DNA from: Cognatundibacterium oligocarboniphilum
Lineage (GTDB): Bacteria; Pseudomonadota; Gammaproteobacteria; Burkholderiales; Burkholderiaceae_D
Direction: 5' to 3'
DNA: 64,000 nt
Assembly: GCF_013377855.1 (NCBI RefSeq)
Contig: NZ_JABXYJ010000009.1
Span: 1 to 64,000 of the forward strand
Shown: in pieces, positions 52,112 to 62,544 of the stretch
How positions within the stretch are numbered: the first letter of the stretch is position 1
Layout: the number at the start of each line of letters is the position of its first letter
Translations under genes and position numbers: made by a program
The notes under the pieces: model-generated
Database searches by the model: none
The model's input: the letters and a program-made list of their open reading frames with translations, nothing else
Told to the model about the DNA's origin: nothing

Positions 52112-54916
52112 ATGCATAAGGAAAAAGTGATCTCACGATCATTGCGGATGACGTTTTCAGGTAGTCTGATGGTGGCAGCGGGTGTGATTGCCCAGCCTGT
52201 GTTGGCACAGGAAGATGCCAAAATTCAGCGTGTGGAAGTCACCGGGACCAACATCAAACGTGCCGAGGCTGAAACGGCTTCCCCGGTGCAGATTCTGAAC
52301 CGGGCCGATATCGACAAGTCCGGCAAGGCGACAGTGGCAGAATTCCTGCAGACACTGGCACTGGACGGTGCAGGTTCCCTGCCAACCGGTTTTGGTAACG
52401 GTTTTGCTGCCGGTTCGACGGCAATTTCCCTGCGCGGTCTGGGTGCAACCTCGACACTGGTATTGTTGAATGGTCGTCGCATGGCGCCGTTTGGCCGTGC
52501 TGACGATGGTCAGAAAACGTTTACCGATCTCAGCACCATTCCTATGGAAGTGGTCGAGCGGATTGAAATTCTGAAAGACGGTGCGTCTTCCGTGTATGGT
52601 GCGGATGCGATTGCCGGCGTGGTCAACATTATCCTGCGTAAAAACTTCACCGGTATCGTTGCCAGCGCATCTGCCGGCACTTCCGGTTATCGCGATGCGA
52701 ATCAGAGCAAGGCTTCTGTCACAGCCGGCTTCGGTGATCTTGAGCAGGATCGCTACAACGTGATTTTGAATGCGGAAGTATCGAAGTCCGACAAGCTGCA
52801 GAACAGCGACCGCGCCGGTCGTCGTGACTGGATTGGCGCCGGTGATCTGCGTCCTTGGGGTTATCCGATGGCGACACAGTTTGCAGCTGGTTATATCAGC
52901 GGTACAAACAGCGCATCTGCCAGCCCGACAGGCTCTATCCGTGATCCTAAAACGCTGAATTACGTTTCCTTGCCTGGCTGCTCCACACTGTCGACTACCA
53001 AGAATCAGGATCCGGGCGGCGGTTGCCTCTGGTATCAGGATCAGTTCCGTTCCATGCAGCCGCAGATTGACAGTGTGAATCTGTTTGCGCGTGGCACCTG
53101 GCAGCTGAATCAGGACATGCAGGCTTATGTAGAAGCAGGTTATTCCCAGCGCAAGACATCGTTTACGATGACTCCGCCATCTATCACACCAACCGTCGCT
53201 TTCCCTCCGAATGCGTTGAATCCGACCGGTGTGATTAACTATGGTTCCGGTGCAGGTACCACGATCGTGCTGGCGGCGAATCATCCGCAAAACCCGTACG
53301 GTGTCCCGGTGCGCGTGCGTTATTCGGCATTTGACGTCGGCCCGAGCACCCGTTCTGCAGATAATTCATTCAATCGCTTTGTTGCCGGTCTGAAAGGTAA
53401 TGTGGCGGGCTGGGATTTTGATACAGCGTATCTGCATTCTGAAACACAACTGCATCTGAATTACAGCAACATGCTGAATATGGCAGTTGTCAAATCCGCG
53501 CTGGGTGATCCTAACAGCAAATATTTCCCATACTACATTGGAGCGCAGGCTGGTAAAAATCCGGCATCTCTGTATGCCGCGATGGTGACCAATGCGATTG
53601 CTGATGGCACCACCAAGATGGACATTATCGACTTCAAAGCTTCCCGCGAACTGATGCCGCTGGCCGGCGGTATGATGGGATTGGCGGTCGGTGCTGAATA
53701 CCGTCGTGAATCTCTCGACAGCCCATCCCTGAGCGGTACACAGGATGGTTCGATCAATGCCAGCTATGTCGCCGCCAAAGGCAGCCAGAATATTGCGGCC
53801 TTTTATGCTGAATTGCTGGCACCGGTGTTAAAGACCGTTGAATTGTCTGCCGCAGTGCGTTACGACAAATACTCCAACTTTAATTCAACCACGCCAAAAC
53901 TGGGTATCAAGTGGTCACCAATGAAGGAACTGGCATTCCGCAGCACTTACTCAGAAGGCTTCCGTGCTCCGGGTGCGGCTGAATCTGGTATTGAAAGTCA
54001 GAGTACGGGTTCTGCCACTGTGCGTGATCCGATCCGCTGCCCGAATGGCACGCCGCTGCCAGGGGCAACAGCGAATGACTGCGCGGCAACTGTCGCTGCC
54101 GTCAAGGTGGGTAATCCTAACCTGCAGCCAGAAACATCCAAGGGCTACACCCTGGGTATGGTCTGGGATCCGCTACCAAATACCAGTTTTGCAGTGGATG
54201 GCTGGATGATCAAACGCAGCAACGAAATCAATCCACTGACGTATGTGGAAGCTGCCGCGTTACCAACGGCGATCCGTTCGGACAATAACCTGACCATTGG
54301 CGGTGTAGTGACGCCTAACACAGGAACCCTGCTGATTTCCAAGGCGCCATACCAGAATTCCAGCTATACCCAGATCAGCGGTCTGGATGTGGATGCGAAG
54401 CAGCGCTTTAACCTGGGCGAATACGGCAAGTTGACAGCCGATGTACGTTGGACGCACGTGAATTCCTGGAAGCGCGTCGAAAAGAGCGGCAAAGCCTATG
54501 AATATGCTGGTACACATGGCAACTGCGACACTTCCAATTGTGCCGGTACACCAAAAGACAAAGTTAATCTGATTTTGTCCTGGGATAAGGCTGATTGGAA
54601 CGTGACCGGTACCGCAAACTATCGCGGCAAAATGAGCAACGTCTATTTCGAAGGCGACCTGTGCGCATCGAAACTGGCGAATGGCGGCAATGCCCCGACA
54701 GCAGACTGCACATTGGCATCATTTACAACATTTGACATGTCTTTCCGCTGGAAAGCGATGAAGAATCTGGAAGTATTCGGTTCCGTGCAAAATCTGTTCG
54801 ACAAAGTTGCTCCGCTGGATCCGCTGACTTATGGTGGCATGAGCTATAACCCAATGGATTCCAGTGGCGCGATTGGCCGTTATTTCAAACTGGGTCTGAA
54901 GTACAAGTTCAAGTAA
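52112..54916 (+). CDS. TonB-dependent outer-membrane receptor
   Basis: A 934-residue receptor closely related to the one at 25055. A signal peptide ending VLA|QED is followed by the segment VEVTGTNIKR, a plug domain with SPVQILNRADI, ISLRGLGATSTLVLLNGRRMAP and VERIEILKDGASSVYGADAIAGVVNI, and a barrel ending in GRYFKLGLKYKFK. Cysteine pairs in the loops (such as CSTLS and CLWYQDQ) suggest disulfides at the surface. No peptidase, transporter or TonB/ExbB gene is next to it. The substrate is unknown; peptides or oligosaccharides are most likely for this subgroup. It forms a single-gene unit with its own terminator. Confidence 0.92.
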   Translation: MHKEKVISRSLRMTFSGSLMVAAGVIAQPVLAQEDAKIQRVEVTGTNIKRAEAETASPVQILNRADIDKSGKATVAEFLQTLALDGAGSLPTGFGNGFAAGSTAISLRGLGATSTLVLLNGRRMAPFGRADDGQKTFTDLSTIPMEVVERIEILKDGASSVYGADAIAGVVNIILRKNFTGIVASASAGTSGYRDANQSKASVTAGFGDLEQDRYNVILNAEVSKSDKLQNSDRAGRRDWIGAGDLRPWGYPMATQFAAGYISGTNSASASPTGSIRDPKTLNYVSLPGCSTLSTTKNQDPGGGCLWYQDQFRSMQPQIDSVNLFARGTWQLNQDMQAYVEAGYSQRKTSFTMTPPSITPTVAFPPNALNPTGVINYGSGAGTTIVLAANHPQNPYGVPVRVRYSAFDVGPSTRSADNSFNRFVAGLKGNVAGWDFDTAYLHSETQLHLNYSNMLNMAVVKSALGDPNSKYFPYYIGAQAGKNPASLYAAMVTNAIADGTTKMDIIDFKASRELMPLAGGMMGLAVGAEYRRESLDSPSLSGTQDGSINASYVAAKGSQNIAAFYAELLAPVLKTVELSAAVRYDKYSNFNSTTPKLGIKWSPMKELAFRSTYSEGFRAPGAAESGIESQSTGSATVRDPIRCPNGTPLPGATANDCAATVAAVKVGNPNLQPETSKGYTLGMVWDPLPNTSFAVDGWMIKRSNEINPLTYVEAAALPTAIRSDNNLTIGGVVTPNTGTLLISKAPYQNSSYTQISGLDVDAKQRFNLGEYGKLTADVRWTHVNSWKRVEKSGKAYEYAGTHGNCDTSNCAGTPKDKVNLILSWDKADWNVTGTANYRGKMSNVYFEGDLCASKLANGGNAPTADCTLASFTTFDMSFRWKAMKNLEVFGSVQNLFDKVAPLDPLTYGGMSYNPMDSSGAIGRYFKLGLKYKFK

Positions 54917-55021
54917 TTGCTGATAGTGTCGGCAGCAATCATCTGGATCTGTCAAATACTAGTGAATAAGCACATGCCATAGGTGTGCAGCGACCGTACT
55001 TTACCGTCAAGGTCTGTCCTC

Positions 55022-55049
55022 GGGCGATGAGAAATCATCGCCCTTTTTT
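55022..55049 (+). terminator. Intrinsic terminator after the second intact receptor
   Basis: GGGCGATGA (55022-55030) and TCATCGCCC (55035-55043) pair around GAAA, then TTTTTT. It lies about 105 bases beyond the receptor stop. Confidence 0.8.
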
Positions 55050-55235
55050 ATTGCCCGGACACAGTGATACAGGCTGCCGTTGATCGTCGACGCATTGTCA
55101 CCTAAAGTGGAAAATCCTGCATTTATACAACGGATGCAGCAGGGTGACTGGCGTTTGCAGAAGGCAACATAACAGATAGAAACAGTATGTTGCGATGCAA
55201 ACAAAATACCGCATTATGAAATCAAATATCGCTAT

Positions 55236-55263
55236 TTGGAAAAATAAAAAACCCTGTTAGAAT
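55236..55263 (+). promoter_or_regulatory. aceE: Candidate promoter of the pyruvate dehydrogenase operon
   Basis: TTGGAA (55236-55241), a 16-base AT-rich spacer and TAGAAT (55258-55263), about 80 bases before the aceE ATG. No PdhR-type palindrome was recognised around it. Confidence 0.4.
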
Positions 55264-55346
55264 GCCTGCACTAACAAATGTAATGCCCTGATTCGTCCAT
55301 AAGTCAACGCGCATTTTCAGTGAGAATGCACCAACAGGAGACCCTT

Positions 55347-58043
55347 ATGTCACCCCAGATAGACCAAGTTCTGGCGCAAGCCGTTAATGATCCCGATGTC
55401 ATGGAAACCAATGAGTGGCTGGATGCGCTCGAATCTGTGATTGAAAATGAAGGTCCTGAGCGCGCTCACTATCTGATGGAGCGCATGGTTGATCTGGCGC
55501 GCCGCCGCGGAGCGCACATTCCTTTCTCCAGCAACACAGCCTATGTGAATACGATTCCTGCCGATCAGGGCGAGCATTGCCCGGGCAATCTGGAAATCGA
55601 AGAAAAGCTGCGCTCTTATATGCGCTGGAACGCGATGGCGATGGTGGTGAAAGCCAACCGGCTGGATGGCGATCTGGGCGGTCACCTGTCGAGTTTCGCA
55701 TCGCTTGCGAATATGCTGGGCATCGGCTTCAACCATTTCTGGCACGCACCAACCGAAGAACATGGCGGCGATCTGCTGTACATTCAGGGACACTCCGCAC
55801 CGGGCATTTATGCCCGCGCTTTCCTCGAAGGGCGGCTGACTGAAGAACAATTGCTGCATTTCCGCCGTGAAGTCGATGGTAAAGGTCTGTCTTCTTATCC
55901 ACATCCGAAACTGATGCCGGATTTCTGGCAGTTCCCAACCGTCTCAATGGGCCTGGGTCCCTTGATGGCGATCTATCAGGCACGCTTCCTGAAGTACTTG
56001 CATGCACGCGGCATTGCCGATACCGAAAAGCGTAAAGTCTGGGCTTTCTGTGGTGATGGTGAGATGGATGAGCCGGAATCGATGGGCGCGATCGGCATGG
56101 CAGGACGCGAGCAACTGGACAATCTGGTCATTGTGGTCAACTGTAACCTGCAACGCCTGGACGGCCCGGTGCGCGGCAACGGCAAGATCATCCAGGAACT
56201 GGAATCCGATTTCCGCGGCGCCGGCTGGAACGTGGTCAAGGTCATCTGGGGCGCAGGCTGGGATGAACTGCTGGCGAAAGACAAAGAAGGTATTTTGCAA
56301 AAAGTGATGATGGAAACCGTGGACGGTGAATATCAGAACTACAAAGCAAAAGATGGCGCTTATGTGCGTGCGCATTTCTTCGGCAAGCATCCGAAACTGC
56401 TGGAAATGGTCAGCAAGATGTCGGATGACGATATCTGGCGTCTGACCCGCGGTGGTCACGATCCGCACAAGATTTATGCCGCATTCAAGGTTGCGCAGGA
56501 AAATAAAGGTCAGCCTACCGTGATTCTGGCGAAGAGTATTAAAGGTTACGGTTTCGGTAAATCCGGCGAAGCGCGCAATACGGCGCACAACACCAAGAAG
56601 CTGGACGATGAAGCGATCAAAGCCATGCGCGATCGTTTCCAGTTGCCGATTGCCGATGCCGATCTGCCTGCGATTCCGTTTTACAAGCCAGCCGACGATA
56701 CGCCGGAAATGCAATACCTGCATGCACGTCGTAAAGCGCTTGGCGGTTACCTGCCGCAGCGTCGTCAGAAAGCCGATGAAGTATTGGTGGTTCCGCCATT
56801 GAGCGCGTTCCAGGCAATGCTGGAACCAACTGCCGAGGGCCGTGAGATTTCCACCACTGCAGCTTATGTGCGTATTCTGACCGCCCTGTTGCGCGATGCC
56901 AGCGTGGGGCCGCGCGTGGTGCCTATCATGGTCGATGAATCGCGTACTTTCGGTATGGAAGGTCTGTTCCGTCAGATCGGTATTTTCAGTCAGGTCGGGC
57001 AGTTGTACGAACCGGTCGATAAAGATCAGGTGATGTACTACCGCGAAGATAAAGCCGGTCAGATTCTGCAAGAAGGGATTAATGAAGCCGGTGGTATGAG
57101 TTCCTGGATCGCCGCAGCGACTTCGTACTCGACGAACAACCGCGTAATGATTCCGTTCTACACGTATTACTCGATGTTTGGTCTGCAGCGTATCGGCGAT
57201 CTGGCCTGGGCTGCGGGCGATATGCGGGCACGCGGCTTCCTGCTGGGCGGCACTGCGGGCCGCACCACGCTCAACGGTGAGGGTTTGCAGCATGAAGATG
57301 GCCACAGCCATGTACTGGCTTCGACCATTCCGAACTGCGTGCCTTACGACCCGACCTTTGCGCATGAAGTCGCGGTCATCATGCACGACGGCCTGCGCCG
57401 CATGGTCACCAACCAGGAAGACGTGTTCTACTACATCACGCTGATGAACGAGAACTACAGCCATCCGGGTCTGAAAGCGGGGCAGGAAGACGGTATCATC
57501 AAAGGTCTGTATCTGCTGCAGAAGTCGGAAGAAAAGACCAAGCACCGCGTACAGCTGATGGGTTCCGGCACGATTCTGCGCGAAGTGATCGCAGCTGCTG
57601 AACTGCTGCAATCCGACTGGGGCATCGCTGCCGACGTCTGGTCCGCACCATCCTTCACATTGCTGGCGCGTGACGGCCAGGATGCTGAACGCTGGAATAT
57701 GTTGCATCCAACCGAAGAAGCACGTTTGCCATACATCACTGAATGCCTGAAAGACACGACTGGTCCGATCGTGGTATCGACAGACTATATGCGTACATTT
57801 GCAGAACAAGTACGTGCTTTCATCCCGAAAGACCGTAGCTACAAGGTCTTGGGTACCGACGGTTTTGGTCGCTCCGATTCGCGTGCGAAACTGCGTGAAT
57901 TCTTTGAGGTAAACCGTTACTTCGTTGTGATTGCTGCACTCAAATCGCTGGCGGATGAAGGTGCCTTGTCCGCTTCCGTCGTTGCTCAGGCAATCACGAA
58001 ATACGGCATCAATGCAGACAAACCCAATCCGGTCACTGTGTAA
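55347..58043 (+). CDS. aceE: Pyruvate dehydrogenase E1, homodimeric type
   Basis: Thiamine-diphosphate enzyme that decarboxylates pyruvate and acetylates the lipoyl group of E2. The 898-residue protein has the TPP motif CGDGEMDEPESMGAIGMAGREQLDNLVIVVNCN, with the GDG start and NC end, and HNTKKLDDEAIKAMRDRFQLPIAD typical of AceE. The frame is open from GTG 55320; ATG 55347 has CAGGAG seven bases upstream and is the family start. aceF begins 75 bases later with a hairpin between. It makes the PDH complex with aceF and lpdA. Confidence 0.97.
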   Translation: MSPQIDQVLAQAVNDPDVMETNEWLDALESVIENEGPERAHYLMERMVDLARRRGAHIPFSSNTAYVNTIPADQGEHCPGNLEIEEKLRSYMRWNAMAMVVKANRLDGDLGGHLSSFASLANMLGIGFNHFWHAPTEEHGGDLLYIQGHSAPGIYARAFLEGRLTEEQLLHFRREVDGKGLSSYPHPKLMPDFWQFPTVSMGLGPLMAIYQARFLKYLHARGIADTEKRKVWAFCGDGEMDEPESMGAIGMAGREQLDNLVIVVNCNLQRLDGPVRGNGKIIQELESDFRGAGWNVVKVIWGAGWDELLAKDKEGILQKVMMETVDGEYQNYKAKDGAYVRAHFFGKHPKLLEMVSKMSDDDIWRLTRGGHDPHKIYAAFKVAQENKGQPTVILAKSIKGYGFGKSGEARNTAHNTKKLDDEAIKAMRDRFQLPIADADLPAIPFYKPADDTPEMQYLHARRKALGGYLPQRRQKADEVLVVPPLSAFQAMLEPTAEGREISTTAAYVRILTALLRDASVGPRVVPIMVDESRTFGMEGLFRQIGIFSQVGQLYEPVDKDQVMYYREDKAGQILQEGINEAGGMSSWIAAATSYSTNNRVMIPFYTYYSMFGLQRIGDLAWAAGDMRARGFLLGGTAGRTTLNGEGLQHEDGHSHVLASTIPNCVPYDPTFAHEVAVIMHDGLRRMVTNQEDVFYYITLMNENYSHPGLKAGQEDGIIKGLYLLQKSEEKTKHRVQLMGSGTILREVIAAAELLQSDWGIAADVWSAPSFTLLARDGQDAERWNMLHPTEEARLPYITECLKDTTGPIVVSTDYMRTFAEQVRAFIPKDRSYKVLGTDGFGRSDSRAKLREFFEVNRYFVVIAALKSLADEGALSASVVAQAITKYGINADKPNPVTV

Positions 58044-58062
58044 TCCAACACAAGCAAAGCAG

Positions 58063-58087
58063 GAGAGTCATGCGCGGCATGGCTCTC
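58063..58087 (+). repeat. Hairpin between aceE and aceF
   Basis: GAGAGTCATGC (58063-58073) pairs with GCATGGCTCTC (58077-58087) with one G-T wobble around GCG, followed by TTCTC. It has no proper T-run, so it is more likely a processing or attenuation stem that adjusts E1:E2 ratio than a full terminator. Confidence 0.45.
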
Positions 58088-58118
58088 TTCTCAGATAAAG
58101 CAAAGCGGAGCTAAAGCT

Positions 58119-59444
58119 ATGAGTACAATTGAAGTCAAAGTGCCGGACATCGGTGATTTCAAGGAAGTGGAAGTCATTGAGCTGATGGTGAAGGTTGGAG
58201 ACACCATCAAGGTCGATCAGTCGCTGATCACGGTTGAGTCTGACAAGGCCAGCATGGAAATTCCTTCCAGCCATGCCGGTATAATCAAAGAAATCAAAGT
58301 TAAACTCGGCGATAAAGTGGCCGAAGGTTCTTTGCTGGTGATCGTGGAAGCCAGTGGCGATGCGGCAGCGCCTGCACCCGTAGCAGCGCCTGCGCAACCA
58401 GTTGCTGCACCTGCAGTGCCGGTAGCGACTCCAATAGCAGCACCCACGGCACCAGTGACTGCAGCAGCAACCGTATCAACCGCATCAGCGTCAGCGCCGG
58501 TTGCTACGGCATCCGCGGGCAAAGCGCATGCCTCGCCCTCGATCCGTAAATTTGCACGTGAACTCGGCGTCGATCTGAGCCGCGTTGCCGGCTCCGGCCC
58601 CAAAGGTCGTATCACGCAGGAAGACGTACAGAACTTCGTCAAAGGCATCATGGCTGGCAGCACTGCGGTTGCCGCGCCGGTTGCGCAGAATGGCAGTGGC
58701 GCAGGACTGAATCTGCTGGCCTGGCCATCGCTGGATTTCAGTAAATTTGGTGCAACGACGACTTCGCCTTTGTCTCGTATCAAAAAATTGTCCGGCCCGA
58801 ATCTGCATCGCAACTGGGTCATGATCCCGCACGTTACTCAATTCGACGAAGCCGACATCACCGGTCTCGAAGATTTCCGCAAATCGTCGAACGAAGCGAT
58901 GGCAAAATCCGGCGTCAAGCTCACCATGCTGGCTTTCGTGATTAAAGCGAGTGTGGCTGCACTGAAAAAATTCCCGGCATTTAATTCTTCACTCGACGCA
59001 ACCGGTGAAAGCCTGATTCTGAAACAGTATTACAACATTGGTTTTGCTGCCGATACGCCAAATGGCTTAGTGGTGCCGGTTGTAAAGAATGCTGATCAGA
59101 AAACTCTGTCGCAGATCGCGCTGGAAATGGGTGAATTGTCAACCCAGGCGCGCGAAGGCAAGCTGAAACCTGCTGATATGCAAGGCGCGACGTTCACGAT
59201 TTCTTCACTCGGCGGAATTGGCGGTACAGCGTTCACACCGATCATCAATGCACCTGAGGTGGCGATTCTGGGCTTGTCGAAATCCAGTATCAAACCGGTA
59301 TGGGACGGTAAGGCATTCCAGCCTCGTCTGATGCTGCCTTTGTCGCTGTCCTACGATCACCGCGTGATTGACGGCGCGATGGCGGCGAAATTCACAGCGT
59401 ATCTGGCCGATGTGTTGGCTGATCTGCGTAAAACCTTGCTGTGA
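58119..59444 (+). CDS. aceF: Dihydrolipoamide acetyltransferase, one lipoyl domain
   Basis: The E2 core of pyruvate dehydrogenase. A single lipoyl domain (about 3-77) has the lipoylated Lys near 43 in ESDKASME. An Ala/Pro-rich linker leads to a peripheral-subunit-binding domain (about 135-172, [27 protein letters not shown]) and the catalytic domain with the DHRxxDG motif in [12 protein letters not shown]. The length of 441 fits a one-lipoyl E2; E. coli AceF has three. Two more lipoyl domains are on E3 in this operon. The aceF stop overlaps an upstream GTG of the lpdA frame. Confidence 0.97.
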   Translation: MSTIEVKVPDIGDFKEVEVIELMVKVGDTIKVDQSLITVESDKASMEIPSSHAGIIKEIKVKLGDKVAEGSLLVIVEASGDAAAPAPVAAPAQPVAAPAVPVATPIAAPTAPVTAAATVSTASASAPVATASAGKAHASPSIRKFARELGVDLSRVAGSGPKGRITQEDVQNFVKGIMAGSTAVAAPVAQNGSGAGLNLLAWPSLDFSKFGATTTSPLSRIKKLSGPNLHRNWVMIPHVTQFDEADITGLEDFRKSSNEAMAKSGVKLTMLAFVIKASVAALKKFPAFNSSLDATGESLILKQYYNIGFAADTPNGLVVPVVKNADQKTLSQIALEMGELSTQAREGKLKPADMQGATFTISSLGGIGGTAFTPIINAPEVAILGLSKSSIKPVWDGKAFQPRLMLPLSLSYDHRVIDGAMAAKFTAYLADVLADLRKTLL

Positions 59445-59458
59445 ACGGAGACAATACG

Positions 59459-61570
59459 ATGAGCGCTATTCAAGTTAAGGTTCCTGATATCGGTGACTTC
59501 AAAGAAGTTGAAGTGATTGAATTGTTGGTGAAAGTCGGTGATACGATTCAGGTCGATCAGTCGCTGGTGACAGTTGAATCGGACAAGGCCAGTATGGAAA
59601 TCCCTTCCAGCCATGCTGGTGTGATTAAGGAAATGAAGGTCAGGCTCGGCGATAAAATCGCGGAAGGCAGTATTCTCCTTGTGGTTGAGGCTGAAGGTGC
59701 GGCAGCGAACGCAACACCTGCTGCATCGGCTGCTCCGGCTATTGCAACTGCGGTAGTTGCTGCTCCAGCTCCTGTTACTGCGCCTGCGGCTGCGGCAGTA
59801 ACAGGCATCGTCGAAGTCAAAGTACCGGACATCGGCGATTTCAAAGAAGTCGAAGTCATCGAAGTCATGGTCAAAGCCGGCGATACGATCAAGGTCGATC
59901 AGTCTCTGATCACGGTTGAGTCGGACAAAGCGAGTATGGAGATTCCTTCCAGCCACGCCGGTGTGATCAAGGAAATCAAAGTCAAGGTTGGCGATAAAGT
60001 AGCCGAAGGCTCATTGCTGTTGCTGGTGGAAGCTGTGGGTGCAACATCTGCGGCATCTGCTGCGGTTGCGGCAGCTGCACCGGCAGCAGTCGTTGCAACT
60101 GCTCCGGCTGTTCCTGCACCTGTGGCATCCAGTTACACGGGGCAGGTCGATATCGAGTGCGACATGATGGTACTCGGTGCTGGTCCCGGCGGTTATTCCG
60201 CTGCCTTCCGCTCTGCCGATCTGGGCATGAATACGGTGCTGATCGAAAAATATTCAACACTCGGCGGTGTCTGCCTGAATGTCGGTTGTATTCCATCCAA
60301 AGCGCTGTTGCACGTTGCAGCGGTGATCGATGAAACTTCGCACATGGAAGCGCTGGGCGTGACATTCGCAAAACCGGCGATCGATATCGATAAACTGCGC
60401 GGCTACAAAGAAAGCGTCATCAAAAAAATGACGACCGGCTTATCCGGCATGGCGAAAGCGCGCAAGGTCAATGTCGTGCAGGGCGTTGGCCAGTTCCTCA
60501 GCCCTTACCATATTGAAGTGACGGCGGCTGACAGTAGCAAAAAAGTAGTGCAGTTCAAGCAGGCGATTATTGCTGCTGGTTCTTCCGTCGTGAATCTGCC
60601 ATTTGTACCTGTTGATCCACGTATCGTCGACAGCACCGGCGCACTGGAATTACGTCAGGTACCGAAACGCATGCTGGTGATCGGTGGCGGCATTATCGGC
60701 CTGGAAATGGCGACCGTCTATTCGACACTCGGTGCGCGTATCGATGTGGTTGAAATGCTGGATGGCCTGATGCAGGGCGCCGACCGCGACATGGTCAAGG
60801 TCTGGCAGAAGCACAATGAAAAACGCTTCGACAACATCATGCTGAAAACCAAAACGGTCGGCGTGGAAGCGCTGCCGGAAGGCATCAAGGTCACGTTTGC
60901 GTCTGCTATTGAAGGCGAAGCTGCGCCAGCACCACAAATCTACGATCTGGTGTTAGTGGCTGTCGGTCGCAGTCCTAACGGTAAGAAGATCGCCGCAGAC
61001 AAAGCCGGTGTGAATGTGACCGACCGTGGCTTTATCAACGTCGATAAACAGATGCGCACTAACGTGCCGCATATCTTTGCGATTGGTGATCTGGTCGGCC
61101 AGCCTATGCTGGCGCATAAAGCCGTTCACGAAGCGCATGTGGCAGCAGAAGCAGCGGCTGGTGAAAAAACCTATTTCGACGCCCAGGTGATTCCATCGGT
61201 GGCTTACACTGATCCTGAAGTTGCATGGGTAGGTGTGACTGAAGACGAAGCCAAAGCCAAGGGTATCAAGGTCGAAAAAGGCTTGTTCCCGTGGATGGCC
61301 TCCGGCCGTGCAGTCGCAAATGGTCGCGACGAAGGTTTCACCAAATTGCTGTTTGATGCAGAAACTAAACGCATTGTCGGCGGTGGTATCGTCGGTACGC
61401 ACGCCGGTGACATGATCGGTGAGATTGCGCTGGCCATTGAAATGGGCGCAGATGCGGTGGATATCGGTAAAACTATCCATCCGCACCCGACGCTGGGTGA
61501 ATCGATCGGTATGGCTGCCGAAGTCTACAAAGGCGTTTGTACCGACCTGCCGCCGCAACGCAAGAAGTAG
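59459..61570 (+). CDS. lpdA: Dihydrolipoamide dehydrogenase with two lipoyl domains
   Basis: FAD enzyme (E3) that reoxidises dihydrolipoamide with NAD. The 703-residue protein has two tandem lipoyl domains, about 2-77 and 119-193, with lipoylated Lys near 43 and 157, joined by Ala/Pro-rich linkers. The E3 part starts near 230 with [21 protein letters not shown], the redox disulfide in [13 protein letters not shown], the NAD motif [19 protein letters not shown] and the His-Glu pair in [16 protein letters not shown] 59459 has ACGGAG eight bases upstream. Neisseria, Ralstonia and relatives have one lipoyl domain here; two is unusual. A terminator ends the operon. Confidence 0.97.
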   Translation: MSAIQVKVPDIGDFKEVEVIELLVKVGDTIQVDQSLVTVESDKASMEIPSSHAGVIKEMKVRLGDKIAEGSILLVVEAEGAAANATPAASAAPAIATAVVAAPAPVTAPAAAAVTGIVEVKVPDIGDFKEVEVIEVMVKAGDTIKVDQSLITVESDKASMEIPSSHAGVIKEIKVKVGDKVAEGSLLLLVEAVGATSAASAAVAAAAPAAVVATAPAVPAPVASSYTGQVDIECDMMVLGAGPGGYSAAFRSADLGMNTVLIEKYSTLGGVCLNVGCIPSKALLHVAAVIDETSHMEALGVTFAKPAIDIDKLRGYKESVIKKMTTGLSGMAKARKVNVVQGVGQFLSPYHIEVTAADSSKKVVQFKQAIIAAGSSVVNLPFVPVDPRIVDSTGALELRQVPKRMLVIGGGIIGLEMATVYSTLGARIDVVEMLDGLMQGADRDMVKVWQKHNEKRFDNIMLKTKTVGVEALPEGIKVTFASAIEGEAAPAPQIYDLVLVAVGRSPNGKKIAADKAGVNVTDRGFINVDKQMRTNVPHIFAIGDLVGQPMLAHKAVHEAHVAAEAAAGEKTYFDAQVIPSVAYTDPEVAWVGVTEDEAKAKGIKVEKGLFPWMASGRAVANGRDEGFTKLLFDAETKRIVGGGIVGTHAGDMIGEIALAIEMGADAVDIGKTIHPHPTLGESIGMAAEVYKGVCTDLPPQRKK

Positions 61571-61611
61571 AAATATTGCCCTCTCTCAAGGGGATGGTAC
61601 TGCATGATAAA

Positions 61612-61640
61612 AAAACCGCGCTTCAGGGCGCGGTTTTTTT
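61612..61640 (+). terminator. Intrinsic terminator of the pyruvate dehydrogenase operon
   Basis: AAAACCGCGC (61612-61621) pairs with GCGCGGTTTT (61628-61637) around TTCAGG, with T-runs on both strands. It can serve aceE-aceF-lpdA and the convergent solute-binding gene. Confidence 0.88.
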
Positions 61641-61710
61641 ATCACCGAATTGCTATGTTAGCGCTTCAGAGATGCAGGTTCGCGATGATTTTCCGGTATG
61701 GGAAGATTTT

Positions 61711-62544
61711 TCAATGTTTCAGCAAAGGTGGCAGTTCGCCGGATTTCCGACCCTTGATGATGGCGGCATTAATGGATTTCAGCAGATGTTCATGATTTCT
61801 TAATCCTGCTGCGAAGTGAATTTCATCGGCGATGAGGGGTTTGCTCAGTACACGGATTCTCAGTGGCTTGCTGTTTATTTCAGACATGTTTACGTTGACC
61901 AGATACTGATTCAGTTCTGCTTCAACCTCGGCGGCGAAAGTGGTGCGCGAATTGAAGAGGAAACAATCCATGCGGCCCGACAGCAATTTTTTCAACCGTG
62001 AGCTGAGCTGAGAGGTATCTTCTTCCACTCTGAACAGCAGATTGCGCTGCCGCTCGATTTCATCGCCGAAACGTACCCCGCGCACGATACCAACGGATTT
62101 TCCCTGCAGATCCTGCAGGTTGTTGAATTCCATTTTAGAGTCTTCGCGCACGACGATCCAGACGATATCAGTAAATACCGGCTCTGAAAATTGCATGAAT
62201 TTCTGCCGTTCTGAATTCTTTGATAAACCGAACGCCAGGTTTTCTCCTTCCTGCAGCTCTGCAGTAATGCGGGGCAGTGGCAGGCGGCGGAGCTGGAAAG
62301 AAATATTCAGGGCTTTTTCAAAATAATGAATGACGGCCTGATTCTCCGGGCGTATTGGTATCAGTACGCCGTTTTCATCGCGTGATTCGGAAATCATCAG
62401 CGTGATGCTGGCTGACAGTGGATTGCCAGTCCCGGCTGCATGGCTGGACATACCGGTACTGAAGCTGCCAAGCAGTAAAATGGCATTCAGTACAGACCGG
62501 CAGGAGACGGGCAGACGCAACAGGAATGGCGGTAAATAAAGCAT
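61711..62544 (-). CDS. Lone periplasmic solute-binding protein (SBP_bac_3-like)
   Basis: A 277-residue exported protein. The signal peptide ends near SHA|AGT. The body has an SBP_bac_3-type pattern: RPENQAVIHYFEKALNISFQLRRLPLPRI, FGLSKNSERQKFMQFSEPVF, LQDLQGKSVGIVRGVRFGD and GRMDCFLFNSRTTF, with a C-terminal HFAAGLRNHEHLLKSINAAI. Polar amino acid receptors share this fold. No transport permease or ATPase is nearby, so uptake is not certain; a sensory or secondary role is possible. It is convergent with lpdA and has no clear ribosome site. Confidence 0.75.
   Translation of the reverse strand: MLYLPPFLLRLPVSCRSVLNAILLLGSFSTGMSSHAAGTGNPLSASITLMISESRDENGVLIPIRPENQAVIHYFEKALNISFQLRRLPLPRITAELQEGENLAFGLSKNSERQKFMQFSEPVFTDIVWIVVREDSKMEFNNLQDLQGKSVGIVRGVRFGDEIERQRNLLFRVEEDTSQLSSRLKKLLSGRMDCFLFNSRTTFAAEVEAELNQYLVNVNMSEINSKPLRIRVLSKPLIADEIHFAAGLRNHEHLLKSINAAIIKGRKSGELPPLLKH

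Noticed and set aside
55007-55204. 65-codon minus-strand open frame before aceE
   Set aside because: It overlaps the receptor terminator and has no supporting signal.
55944-57809. 621-codon minus-strand open frame over aceE
   Set aside because: It is antisense to the conserved E1 reading frame and shows no family features; codon bias of aceE keeps stops out of this strand.
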